DNA from: Methylobacterium haplocladii
GTDB taxonomy: Bacteria > Pseudomonadota > Alphaproteobacteria > Rhizobiales > Beijerinckiaceae
Direction of reading: 5' to 3'
Length of the DNA: 64,000 bases
Assembly (NCBI RefSeq): GCF_007992175.1
Contig: NZ_BJZT01000020.1
Coordinates: 1-64,000 of the forward strand
Shown here: positions 24,802-33,050 of the stretch, one piece after another
Numbering within the stretch: the first letter of the stretch is position 1
Layout of the letters: each line of letters begins with the position of its first letter
The notes under the pieces: generated by a model
What the model saw: only the letters and a program-made list of their open reading frames with translations
What the model was told of the DNA's origin: nothing
Databases searched by the model: none
Program-made: the position numbers and the translations under genes

Positions 24802-26851
24802 GGCCAGCCCTTTGGGAGTATCCGCCATCGGCATCCCCACGGGCGCACCCGGCGATCTCGCCCACGCCGATCTCGTCGGGCGTCTCGCCCGCGAGATCTA
24901 CGGCCAGGGTAACGCGGCCTCCGCGCCGTTTGCCCCTGCGCTGCCGGCTTCGCCGCAGCTTCCCCAAGGCCTGGAGAATCTTCCCCAGGCCCCCGGGCAG
25001 CCGTCTCTTCCGGGCGCCAACATCGGCACCCCCTCGGCGCCTTCCGGCGCCCTCCCGTCGGGCATCCAGCCCGACGCCGCATCGCTGAGCGCGCGGAATT
25101 TCGGCGGTCCGGCCGTCGGCCTGCCGGGCCTGACCGGGCCGTCCGCGGCGAACCCGTTCGGCGGGACGCCTGCGCCCGCCAGCGCCGGCGTCCTCGACAC
25201 GACGACGATTCCCTCGGTCCATCCGCTCGCCGACCCGCTATCGGCACAGCGCGGGCTGCCGGAATTCTTCGTGCCGAGCGTGCCGGACGTCGCCGCCTTC
25301 CTGCCCGGTGTCGCCGACCTGCATCGCACGATCGCGGCCGACCATCCGCGGGCGAACGCCTTCGCCAGCGCGGTCGCGCCGAGCCTCGTCCCGGCCAATC
25401 CTTCGAAGAGCGGCGTCGACGTCTCCCAGGAGAACTTCCAGCGCACCGGCCGGCTCTCGGGCGATCCCGTGCGCACGGTGGAGCATGGCGGCGACGAGCC
25501 GTTCTCGTCGGGCGACTACTATTTCCTGACCGGCTCTTCGCGGAACACCAAGACCTACGCGTCTCCCCGTGTCGAACCCTCGCGTCACGAGGGCCCGGCT
25601 CCGCGCGTGACCTCGACCCAGTCGAGCCCCGCCGGGGCGCCCTTCGAAGTCGACCATGTCCGCAAGGACTTCCCTGCGCTCCACCAGAGCGTGAACGGAC
25701 ACCGGCTGGTCTGGCTCGACAACGCGGCCACCACCCACAAGCCGCAATCCGTGATCGATGCGACCTCGGAGTTCTACGGCCGCCACAACTCGAACATCCA
25801 CCGGGCCGCGCACACCCTCGCGGCACGCTCGACGGACCTGTTCGAGGGCGGGCGTGAGAAGGTGCGCCGCTTCCTCAACGCGCCGTCGAAGGACGACATC
25901 GTCTTCCTGCGCGGCACGACGGAGGCGATCAACCTCGTCGCGAACTCCTACGGCCGCGCCAATATCGGCCCGGGTGACGAGATCATCGTCTCGACGATCG
26001 AGCACCACGCGAACATCGTGCCCTGGCAGCTGCTCACGCAGGCCACCGGCGCGACGCTTCGGGTGATCCCGGTCAACGATCGCGGCGAGATCATCTTCGA
26101 GCAATACGCCGCGCTCCTGTCGGGCCGCACCAAGATCGTGTCGGTGACGCATGTCGCCAACGCGCTCGGCACGGTGAACCCGGTCCGCGAGATCATCGCG
26201 CTGGCTCACGCCTACGGCGTGCCGGTGCTGATCGATGCGGCCCAGTCGACCCCGCACATCCCGATCGACGTGCAGTCTTTGGATGCGGACTTCGTGGTCT
26301 TCTCCGGCCACAAGGTCTTCGGGCCGACGGGCATCGGGGCGCTGTACGGCAAGAAGCACTTGCTCGAGGCGATGCCGCCCTGGCAGGGCGGCGGCCACAT
26401 GATCGAGGACGTCACCTTCACGAAGACGGTCTACAAAGGCGCGCCTGAAAAATTCGAGGCGGGGACCCCGGACATCGCCGGTGCCGTCGGCCTCGGCGCG
26501 GCGCTCGACTACCTCGAGAGCGTTGGCCTGCCGGCCATCGCGGCCTACGAGCACGACCTGCTGGACTACGCGCAGGCGGGCCTCGCCGACATCAAGGGCC
26601 TGCGCCTCATCGGCACGGCCCGCGAGAAGGCCAGCGTGATGTCGTTCACGATCGACGGCCTGGAGAACGAGGCGGTGGCCCATCACCTCGACCGCCACGG
26701 CGTCGCGGTGCGCTCCGGCCACCACTGCGCGCTGCCGGCACTCCGCCGCTTTGGCGTCGACCAGTCGATCCGCGCCTCGCTCGCCTTCTACAACACCCGC
26801 GAGGACGTCGACATCTTCCTCAAGGCACTGCACCGGCTGCCGCGCCACTGA
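24788..26851 (+). CDS. Encapsulin cargo: SufS-type cysteine desulfurase with long disordered N-terminus
   Basis: This 687-residue PLP enzyme releases sulfur from cysteine, forming alanine and an enzyme-bound persulfide. The catalytic domain starts near residue 283 (VDHVRKDFPALHQSVNGHRLV). The PLP lysine is Lys509 in SGHKVFGPTG and the persulfide cysteine is Cys647 in RSGHHCALP; their 138-residue spacing equals that of E. coli SufS. Residues 1-280 are rich in Pro, Ala, Gly and Ser, with short hydrophobic islands (LVGRLAREIYG; LPEFFVPSVPDVAAFLPG; GDYYFLTGSS), as in the cargo-loading extensions of family 2 encapsulin cargo. The ATG at 24788 lies inside the end of the shell gene. A strong terminator follows at 26905. 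Confidence 0.94.
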   Translation: MTTPEASPLGVSAIGIPTGAPGDLAHADLVGRLAREIYGQGNAASAPFAPALPASPQLPQGLENLPQAPGQPSLPGANIGTPSAPSGALPSGIQPDAASLSARNFGGPAVGLPGLTGPSAANPFGGTPAPASAGVLDTTTIPSVHPLADPLSAQRGLPEFFVPSVPDVAAFLPGVADLHRTIAADHPRANAFASAVAPSLVPANPSKSGVDVSQENFQRTGRLSGDPVRTVEHGGDEPFSSGDYYFLTGSSRNTKTYASPRVEPSRHEGPAPRVTSTQSSPAGAPFEVDHVRKDFPALHQSVNGHRLVWLDNAATTHKPQSVIDATSEFYGRHNSNIHRAAHTLAARSTDLFEGGREKVRRFLNAPSKDDIVFLRGTTEAINLVANSYGRANIGPGDEIIVSTIEHHANIVPWQLLTQATGATLRVIPVNDRGEIIFEQYAALLSGRTKIVSVTHVANALGTVNPVREIIALAHAYGVPVLIDAAQSTPHIPIDVQSLDADFVVFSGHKVFGPTGIGALYGKKHLLEAMPPWQGGGHMIEDVTFTKTVYKGAPEKFEAGTPDIAGAVGLGAALDYLESVGLPAIAAYEHDLLDYAQAGLADIKGLRLIGTAREKASVMSFTIDGLENEAVAHHLDRHGVAVRSGHHCALPALRRFGVDQSIRASLAFYNTREDVDIFLKALHRLPRH

Positions 26852-26904
26852 CCAGCGGGCCGCCTTCGGTCACGACCGGAAGCCGAGGCGTCGCGATCGA
26901 CACG

Positions 26905-26941
26905 AAAACAGGAGCCGCATTCGCATGGGCTCCTGTTTTTG
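26905..26941 (+). terminator. Rho-independent terminator after the cysteine desulfurase gene
   Basis: A 12-bp stem (AAAACAGGAGCC paired with GGCTCCTGTTTT) with a short loop is followed by a T-run. It lies 54 nt after the cargo stop and closes the encapsulin operon. Confidence 0.9.
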
Positions 26942-27030
26942 CGTCTGGACGTTCGAACCAACACAGTCGTTTTTCGAATAGACGTGGTTGCAACTGGATC
27001 GGCAATAGCCATCAGCACGTCAGTACAACT

Positions 27031-27123
27031 CCGTCATTGCGAGCGCAGCGAAGCAATCCACAGCCAAGACTTCGACGATTGCGGATGCGGCCCTGGATTG
27101 CTTCGCTGCGCTCGCAATGACGG
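27031..27123. repeat. Perfect 30-bp inverted repeat (REP-like intergenic palindrome)
   Basis: The arms 27031-27060 and 27094-27123 are exact reverse complements and contain CGTCATTGCGAGCGCAGCGA on the plus strand, with a 33-nt spacer. The element sits between the convergent ends of the encapsulin operon and the autotransporter gene. The same core is seen degenerate at 5864-5902. Such elements are dispersed in Hyphomicrobiales genomes and act as mRNA stabilisers, terminators or gyrase/IHF-type sites in other bacteria; no function is shown here. Confidence 0.92.
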
Positions 27124-27178
27124 ATGCAGTCTTTGGCCTATCCGCCTGTGATGGCGCAACACGACTGCCGGTCGAGTC

Positions 27179-30100
27179 TCACCAGCTAACCCGCAACCCC
27201 GCATGGCCCTGGTGGCTGGCGGCGTTGGGGCGGTATTCGCCGCGATAGCCGGCGAACAGGCTGACCGACTGGTAGGACCACAGCGTCACCCGCGCATCGA
27301 CGAGGAGCCCGTCGCGGCCGGGCCGGGCATCGCGGGTCCGGAAAGGCTGGCCGAGCAGCGCGGTCGTGATGAAGGGGCTGGCGTCGATGAGGTCGTGGGT
27401 CCAGCCGAGGCGCAGGTCGGGCCTGAGCGCCAGGCCGCCGGCCGTGACGAGATCGAGTCCCGTCGACACGCCCGCGAAGGTCGTAGCGCGCCCGAAGTTC
27501 TGGCCCGCGAAGCTCAGCCCGAACCCACCGGCGCCCGTCTCGGCGAAGCCCGAGCGGTGCAGGTCGTTGTAGGCGACGCCGGCGAGCGGCTTGATGCCGA
27601 GAAGGCCGGCCTCCGTCGGCACGAGGAAGCGGTATCCCGCCTCGACCGAGGCGATGGCACCGAACCCGTCGGTACGGCCGCGCGCGGTCATGACGCCGCC
27701 GAACGGTGCGACGGCCCGCAGCGAATCGAGGGTGGCGTAGGCGAGGCCGGCGATGGCATCGACCTCGACGCCGTCGCGCTGGTAGCCGAGATAGGCGGCG
27801 CCGAGATAGGTGTCGGAGGTGCCCCGCGTGCCCGACGCGGTCGTGCTCGATCGGGCATAGCCGAAGGCCGCGCCGACGAGGAGCGAGGGATCGATCGCCC
27901 GGTCGGCGCCGAGCATCAGGCCGCCGCCCTGCGCGCGCAGGCCCGGCCCGGAACTGTCGGCGCCGATGCGGTAGCCGTTGCCGAAGCCGAGGCCCCAGAT
28001 GCCGGTGCCGGACCGTGTTTCCGCCGGGTCCGCCACACGCGAAGGGCTTACGCCGAGGGCGGTGAACGTCGTCGGCACGAAGGCCGTCGGCGAGACGAAG
28101 AGCCCGCCGGTGCCGGTCGAGGCCGTGGCGAGACTTGGCGCGAAGTCGCCCTGGACGCTGGCTGTGCCCGAGCGCAGGGCGTCGAGGCGACCGCCGATCA
28201 GGCCCGTGAACCGCCGCGAATCCTCGACGGAGGCCTGGGCGTTGGCGCTGCTGCCGGCACCGGAGAGCTGCTCGAACACGCGCGGCAGGTCGGCGGCAGA
28301 CTGACCGAAGAGCGGATCGAAAACCCCCAGCGCCCGGTCACTCATCGCGTCGCCGGGCTGGCCGCGGGCACGGTCGAGGGCCGCGCCGACCGCGCGCTGG
28401 CGGGCGCTCAAGGCGACGCCGTTGGCCTCGAGGCTCGCATAGGCGGCGGGCGTGATCGCGCCGACGATCGAATTCGGGCGGTAGAGGAGGTCGATGCGCG
28501 AGGCGGCTGGCAAGCCGGTCCGGCCGGTGTCTGATGTGACGCTCACGCTGATGAAGCGGCCGAGGACGCTTGCGCCGTCCGTGGCGAGGACCAGCGGAAA
28601 TTTTGCGCCGATCTCGCCGATCCGGTTGGTGCCGGTGATCCCGAAGATGTCGAAGACCAGGGCGCCGGCCGCCCTGAAGGCGTGGCCCTGCCCGGTGACC
28701 ATGGCGATGCTGTAATCGACGACGCCGTCCTCCGCGTCGGAGGCGTCGATCAAGGCATGGAACAGCGAGGTCTCGGCCAGCGTCAGGTTGCCGTGGACCA
28801 CGAGGTCGCCGCCATTGCCCGACCCAGGGCTGAATAGGCCCTTCACCTCGACGTTGCCGAAGATGTCGCCCTCGCCGCTGAGCGAGGCGTTCTGGGCGAT
28901 GCTCAGTTGCGGCGTGGTCAGGGTGCCGTCGACCTCGATGTCGACGGATTCGGCTCGCACCGTGCCGCGCAGGGTGGTGCGGCCGGCCACGACGAGCTCG
29001 CTGCCCGTGCCCTGTTCGCGCCCGGCTCCGGTGACGGTGAGTGTCCCGGCGGCGGTGACGGGAGCCGACCAGTAGCGGGTCTCGCCGGGAGCGAGGTTCG
29101 CCGTGTTCGCCGAGGCGGCGGGGTCGATGGCCGGCGCGCTCAAGGCGCGGTCGAGGCGGACGAGACCGCGGCCGTAGATGTCGTCGATCCCGGGGACGCC
29201 GAGATCCTGCGTCGTGGAGAGCAGGACGCGGACGATGTCGAGAGACGAGTAGGCCGGGAAGGCCTGGAACAGGACTGCGAGCACACCCGAGACGTGCGGC
29301 GTCGCCATCGAGGTGCCGGTGATCGCCCGGTAGGTCTCCTGCGCCGAGGGGCCGACATTGGTGCCGGCGACCGCGCGCGGGTAGGCCGAGAGGATAGCCG
29401 CCGCACCGTCGTCGGTGCCGCCGCCGGGCGCGGAGACGCACCAGTTCGCGGTGACGCCGCAGCGGTTGGAATCGCCGGAGATCTTGAGGCTCGCATCGAC
29501 GTTCGCGACGGCGATGATGCTGCCGGGCAAGGTGGCCAGCGACGAGAAGTCGAAGTTGCGGCCGCCGTCGTTGTAGACGCCGAGACCGGCATTGGCCGGG
29601 CGGATGAAGGGGTAGAGCGCGATGCCGGTGGGGTTGCGCGAGACGACCGGCGCGGAGGCGAAATCATTGCCGTTGGCGAAGACGAGGATCTTGCCGGCGG
29701 TGAGCGCCGCGCGGACCGCCGCATACTCGCTCGTGAGATCGCCGGTCTGCCAGACGGTGGTGCCGGCTGCGATGGTCGGGCCGTAACTGCCGTTGACGAT
29801 CCGCACGTCGGGGAGCGACGCGGCATAGGCGAGGGCCGCCTCCGAGTCGAAGGCGGGTTCGCCTTTCGCGCCGATCGCCTTGAGGGCGACGATGTTGGCG
29901 TCGGGGGCGATGCCCATCATGCCGACGCCGTTGCGGTTCGCGCCGATGGTTCCGGCGACGTGGGTGCCGTGGCCGTCGCGGTCGAGGATGTCGAGGGATT
30001 GGCCGGTCTCGGCCAGGAAGGCGCGGCTACGGGTGTCGAGGCGGCTCACGAATTCGGGATGGATGCTGGAGAAGCCGTCGGCGGGGTTGGTCGTCCGGAA

Positions 30101-30466
30101 TTGGGCGTCGATGCCGCTGTCGATGACCGCCACCGTGACGCCGAGACCGGTCAGGCCGTTGACGGGCAGGCCGGCCCGCGTCGCATTCGTGTTCAGCGCG
30201 GCGGCCTGTCCGACCGCCAAGCTGCCCCAGTTGGCGTTGAACTCGAACAGCGTGGGCTGGGGCGTACCGGGCGGGAGGCTCGGTCTGTCGAGGGCGAAGC
30301 CGTAAGGATCCGCCGCACTCGCCGGCGCCGTCCGCTGCGGAAAATACGCGAAGGTGGACAGATCCACGGCCTGCGAGCGGGCCGGACGGGATGCGAGGGC
30401 CAGCACCGTCGAGACCGCCACCAATCCCGCCTTGCGGAATGGCCGCGCCTTGCCCGATCGTCTCAT
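27179..30466 (-). CDS. Subtilisin-like serine protease autotransporter
   Basis: This 1095-residue secreted protein has a signal peptide ending near SRPARSQA (about residue 32) and an S8 peptidase domain with Asp116 (VAVIDSGID), His166 (DGHGTHVAG), oxyanion Asn265 (FANGND) and Ser386 (GTSMATPHVSG), so the triad is intact. A beta-helical passenger and linker follow (about 460-740), then a C-terminal autotransporter barrel of roughly 280 residues ending in HAGLRVSW with aromatic Trp last. The type V pathway would carry the protease to the surface, where it may process other surface proteins, conceivably including the giant protein encoded upstream. The ATG follows GGGGAGCAG. An inverted repeat at 30518-30538 lies upstream. 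Confidence 0.95.
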   Translation of the reverse strand: MRRSGKARPFRKAGLVAVSTVLALASRPARSQAVDLSTFAYFPQRTAPASAADPYGFALDRPSLPPGTPQPTLFEFNANWGSLAVGQAAALNTNATRAGLPVNGLTGLGVTVAVIDSGIDAQFRTTNPADGFSSIHPEFVSRLDTRSRAFLAETGQSLDILDRDGHGTHVAGTIGANRNGVGMMGIAPDANIVALKAIGAKGEPAFDSEAALAYAASLPDVRIVNGSYGPTIAAGTTVWQTGDLTSEYAAVRAALTAGKILVFANGNDFASAPVVSRNPTGIALYPFIRPANAGLGVYNDGGRNFDFSSLATLPGSIIAVANVDASLKISGDSNRCGVTANWCVSAPGGGTDDGAAAILSAYPRAVAGTNVGPSAQETYRAITGTSMATPHVSGVLAVLFQAFPAYSSLDIVRVLLSTTQDLGVPGIDDIYGRGLVRLDRALSAPAIDPAASANTANLAPGETRYWSAPVTAAGTLTVTGAGREQGTGSELVVAGRTTLRGTVRAESVDIEVDGTLTTPQLSIAQNASLSGEGDIFGNVEVKGLFSPGSGNGGDLVVHGNLTLAETSLFHALIDASDAEDGVVDYSIAMVTGQGHAFRAAGALVFDIFGITGTNRIGEIGAKFPLVLATDGASVLGRFISVSVTSDTGRTGLPAASRIDLLYRPNSIVGAITPAAYASLEANGVALSARQRAVGAALDRARGQPGDAMSDRALGVFDPLFGQSAADLPRVFEQLSGAGSSANAQASVEDSRRFTGLIGGRLDALRSGTASVQGDFAPSLATASTGTGGLFVSPTAFVPTTFTALGVSPSRVADPAETRSGTGIWGLGFGNGYRIGADSSGPGLRAQGGGLMLGADRAIDPSLLVGAAFGYARSSTTASGTRGTSDTYLGAAYLGYQRDGVEVDAIAGLAYATLDSLRAVAPFGGVMTARGRTDGFGAIASVEAGYRFLVPTEAGLLGIKPLAGVAYNDLHRSGFAETGAGGFGLSFAGQNFGRATTFAGVSTGLDLVTAGGLALRPDLRLGWTHDLIDASPFITTALLGQPFRTRDARPGRDGLLVDARVTLWSYQSVSLFAGYRGEYRPNAASHQGHAGLRVSW

Positions 30467-30869
30467 TCTGCTCCCCGGAATGACTTGAGCTTGCTGTACA
30501 AACGTACGTCTTTAAAGTTGCATACCGAACATATGCAATCTTCGAAGGATTTCGTTTCAATCCGTCATTAACGAGGATTGATTCACCGCGATGTGCCGCG
30601 CCGGCAACATCCGGAAACAATGGCGCGTTGTGTCACATCAACGGCCGACCGAGGGAGAGTCGAAGTCGACCTCAATCGGTATCGAAACCGGCCATGCCAG
30701 GGGCGGCCTCATTCTGTTTGCCGTCGCGGAGTCGTTGGGTGATCGCGGTTGGACGTTCCCGCCGGACCTTTCGACGCTAAACCGAACCATGCGGTTTGCG
30801 GCTGATCCGATCGATGACACGTCCCATTTCCGGGATGCGCGCAGCGCCTGTTCCGCGCCATCCGACGGT
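30467..30869. promoter_or_regulatory. Intergenic region upstream of the autotransporter gene with a palindromic site
   Basis: No supportable gene in about 400 nt. At 30518-30538 there is a perfect inverted repeat TTGCATA-N7-TATGCAA, about 52 nt upstream of the autotransporter ATG, and GTAC-AAAC-GTAC lies nearer the gene (about 30497-30508). Both are AT-rich against a GC-rich background and look like regulator-binding sites. The rest, up to the cyclase stop at 30870, is featureless. Confidence 0.45.
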
Positions 30870-32216
30870 TCAATCCGCATCCTGTGCGAGAGCAGCCGCC
30901 ACGAGGACGCCCGGCGGCGATCCACGATCGGCAGGTTGTCCGCTGGAAGTCCCTGCCGCCCGCCTCCGGCTCGGCCGATAGACCTCCATCGGCTCCGAAA
31001 ACCCGTCGAGGCCGTGCACGCCGACGGATTCTGGATCGCCCCAGAGAAAATCGACGAAGGGCTTCGACATCAGGAGCGGCTCGCCGAGCGTGCGGTTGAG
31101 CCGGGCGAGACGGCTGGCGAGGTTCACGTCGCGGCCGATCACGGTGAAGTCGAGCCGGGTGCCCGAGCCGACATTGCCGTAGGCGGCCTCGCCGTGGTGG
31201 AGGGCAATGCCCGCGGCGACCGGCTTGCCGCCGAAGCGGCCGACGGCGTTGGCCTCGGCCAGCGCCTCCAGCGCACCCTGCGCCGCCGTGAGTGCACCTT
31301 TCGCAGCGCCGCCAAGGTCGTCGCCGGGCTCGCGGAAGATCGCGAGCAGGCCGTCGCCGAGATATTTCAGCACCTCGCCGCCCTCGCGCTCGATCGCCGG
31401 CACGAGGCAGTCGAAGAAGTGGTTGAGAAGCTCGACCGCCTCCTCCGGCGTCAGGTCGGCCGAGAGCCGGGTGTAGTCGCGCATGTCCGCGAACAGGATC
31501 GCCGAGCGGATGCGCTTCACCTGTCCGCGCCGGATGTCGCCCGAGAGGATCGCCCGGTGCGGCTCGTCGCCGACATAGATGCGCAGCACCTGGTCGAGCT
31601 GCTTGTTCACGATGCGCATCTCCATCACTGCGGCGAGCGCCGGCATGATGAAGCGCAGGATCGCGATGTCCTCGTCGGCAAACCCATCCTTCGCCCGGGT
31701 CGCCAGGGTGAGGCCGTTATGGGTGCCGTTGGTGAAGAACACCGGCACGACGACATAGGCCGTGTAGCCCTCGGCCTTCAGCTCCGGGATGATCGAAAAC
31801 AATCCGGGATCGGTCTCGGCGAGATCGAGGATCAGCCACTCGCCGCTCTGGTGGACGGCGTGGAACGGGCTCTCGCGATAGGCCGCGTCCGAGGCCTCGC
31901 CGTGCGGAAACAGCCGCACGGTCGTGCCGGCCTCACGGGTCCACACCCGGCCGACGCCCGAATATTCCGAATGCAGCGTGTCGATCGCCGTCGAGGCACG
32001 GTCGATCGGGACACCGACGTCGATCAGGCGCTGCGCCAGCCCCGACAGCAGGTCGCTGGCATTCTGCAGGCGCGCGCCCTCGCCCAGCAGCCAGTCACGG
32101 ATGCCTACGCTCTGCTGAATCGCGCCGAACGGGACGTCCTGTGCCTCGGAGCCGTCGGCGAAGGCAGTCGGCGCGAGAGCTCTCGATGGCTGCGGCGTGG
32201 TGTCCTCGTCGGGCAT
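30870..32216 (-). CDS. Adenylate/guanylate cyclase (class III) with N-terminal GAF-like sensor
   Basis: This 448-residue protein is predicted to be cytosolic. Residues about 40-210 form a GAF-like sensing region (from RLIDVGVPIDRASTAIDTLHSEY to TLATRAKDGFADEDIAILRF). The class III cyclase domain is at about 235-420: a metal-binding Asp in ILFADMRDYTRLSADL, a second metal Asp in LKYLGDGLLAIF whose preceding Lys favours ATP, and an RLDFTVIGRDVNLASRLARLN segment carrying catalytic Asn and Arg. It probably makes cAMP. It has no transmembrane segment. The gene stands alone; its stop is about 400 nt from the autotransporter start. A link to the cNMP-fold encapsulin shell 6 kb away is conceivable but unproven. 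Confidence 0.93.
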   Translation of the reverse strand: MPDEDTTPQPSRALAPTAFADGSEAQDVPFGAIQQSVGIRDWLLGEGARLQNASDLLSGLAQRLIDVGVPIDRASTAIDTLHSEYSGVGRVWTREAGTTVRLFPHGEASDAAYRESPFHAVHQSGEWLILDLAETDPGLFSIIPELKAEGYTAYVVVPVFFTNGTHNGLTLATRAKDGFADEDIAILRFIMPALAAVMEMRIVNKQLDQVLRIYVGDEPHRAILSGDIRRGQVKRIRSAILFADMRDYTRLSADLTPEEAVELLNHFFDCLVPAIEREGGEVLKYLGDGLLAIFREPGDDLGGAAKGALTAAQGALEALAEANAVGRFGGKPVAAGIALHHGEAAYGNVGSGTRLDFTVIGRDVNLASRLARLNRTLGEPLLMSKPFVDFLWGDPESVGVHGLDGFSEPMEVYRPSRRRAAGTSSGQPADRGSPPGVLVAAALAQDAD

Positions 32217-32589
32217 ATGGCCAAGGTGGGGGCGATGGGGGGTAAAGCAAGGTTCGCCGGTGCGGTCGAGTTGCAGTGCGGACGCAAGTCAGCGACCACC
32301 TCGTGTGCGCCCCGGATCCTGCGGCTCGTCCTGGCGTGTCATACCCCGAAACCGTGCGATCTTCGACATCCCGTCGTCACGCGGACGCTCGACGTGCGTG
32401 CAACGTATTCCCGAAATTCATCGCCAAGTGGTACGGCCCAACAAGTCTGTGGATATGAGACGTGCAATCGGAACTTTGGGACAGACGATCAATGCAGATC
32501 GGGTGCGGCCGCTCTAAGGGGCGTCCGAGGGTTCGGAAGCTCGGCATTGTCCGACGAACCCTCGCGATCGAACTCCCGGGACCCATCCG
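32217..32589. promoter_or_regulatory. Divergent intergenic region between cyclase and small secreted protein
   Basis: These 373 nt separate two divergent genes and must contain both promoters. I see no strong palindrome, terminator or RNA-like fold and no supportable reading frame. Confidence 0.4.
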
Positions 32590-32952
32590 ATGCTGAATAC
32601 CGCACTTCGTCTCGCCGCTCTGGCCGCGATCTTCGCGCCGGGTCTCGCGCTGGCTCAGTCCAAGCAGGACTTCACCCTCGTCAACCGTACCGGCTACCAG
32701 ATCGACGAAGTCTATGTCGGCCCGGTCTCGAGCTCCGAGTGGGGCAAGGACGTCATGGGCAAGGACGCGATCGATGACGGCGAGAGCGCCGACATCAGCT
32801 TCCAGGGTGGCGGCGGCTGCAAGTGGGACATCCGGGTCGTCTACAACGACGGCGATGCTGCAGAATTCCACAACGTCAATCTCTGCGACATCACCAAGGT
32901 CAGCCTGTTCTGGAACCGCAAGGCCGGCACCACGCGGGCGGTCGCCGAGTAG
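32590..32952 (+). CDS. Small secreted protein of unknown function
   Basis: This 120-residue protein has a clear signal peptide (MLNTALRLAALAAIFAPGLALAQ). The mature part begins with DFTLVNRTGYQIDEVYVGPVSSSEWGKD and includes a two-cysteine core (GGGCKWDIRVVY and NVNLCDITKVSLF) that may form a disulfide. The N-Rx-T-GY-I-x-E-V-Y pattern recurs in small alphaproteobacterial periplasmic proteins of unknown role, sometimes labelled wrongly as enzymes. Probably a single immunoglobulin-like beta-sandwich. No operon partner. Confidence 0.8.
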   Translation: MLNTALRLAALAAIFAPGLALAQSKQDFTLVNRTGYQIDEVYVGPVSSSEWGKDVMGKDAIDDGESADISFQGGGGCKWDIRVVYNDGDAAEFHNVNLCDITKVSLFWNRKAGTTRAVAE

Positions 32953-33050
32953 CGGTGCACGACGCAGGTTCCGATGCCGTGCGGGGCCAGGCATCGGACG
33001 GTCCGCCGCTGCTGCAATCCGGCGCGGCGGCCCCGTCTCGATCGTGATCC

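Noticed and set aside
30591..32777. A 728-codon plus-strand open frame opposite the adenylate cyclase
   Set aside because: Low-complexity Arg-rich translation without domains; the minus-strand cyclase has catalytic motifs.
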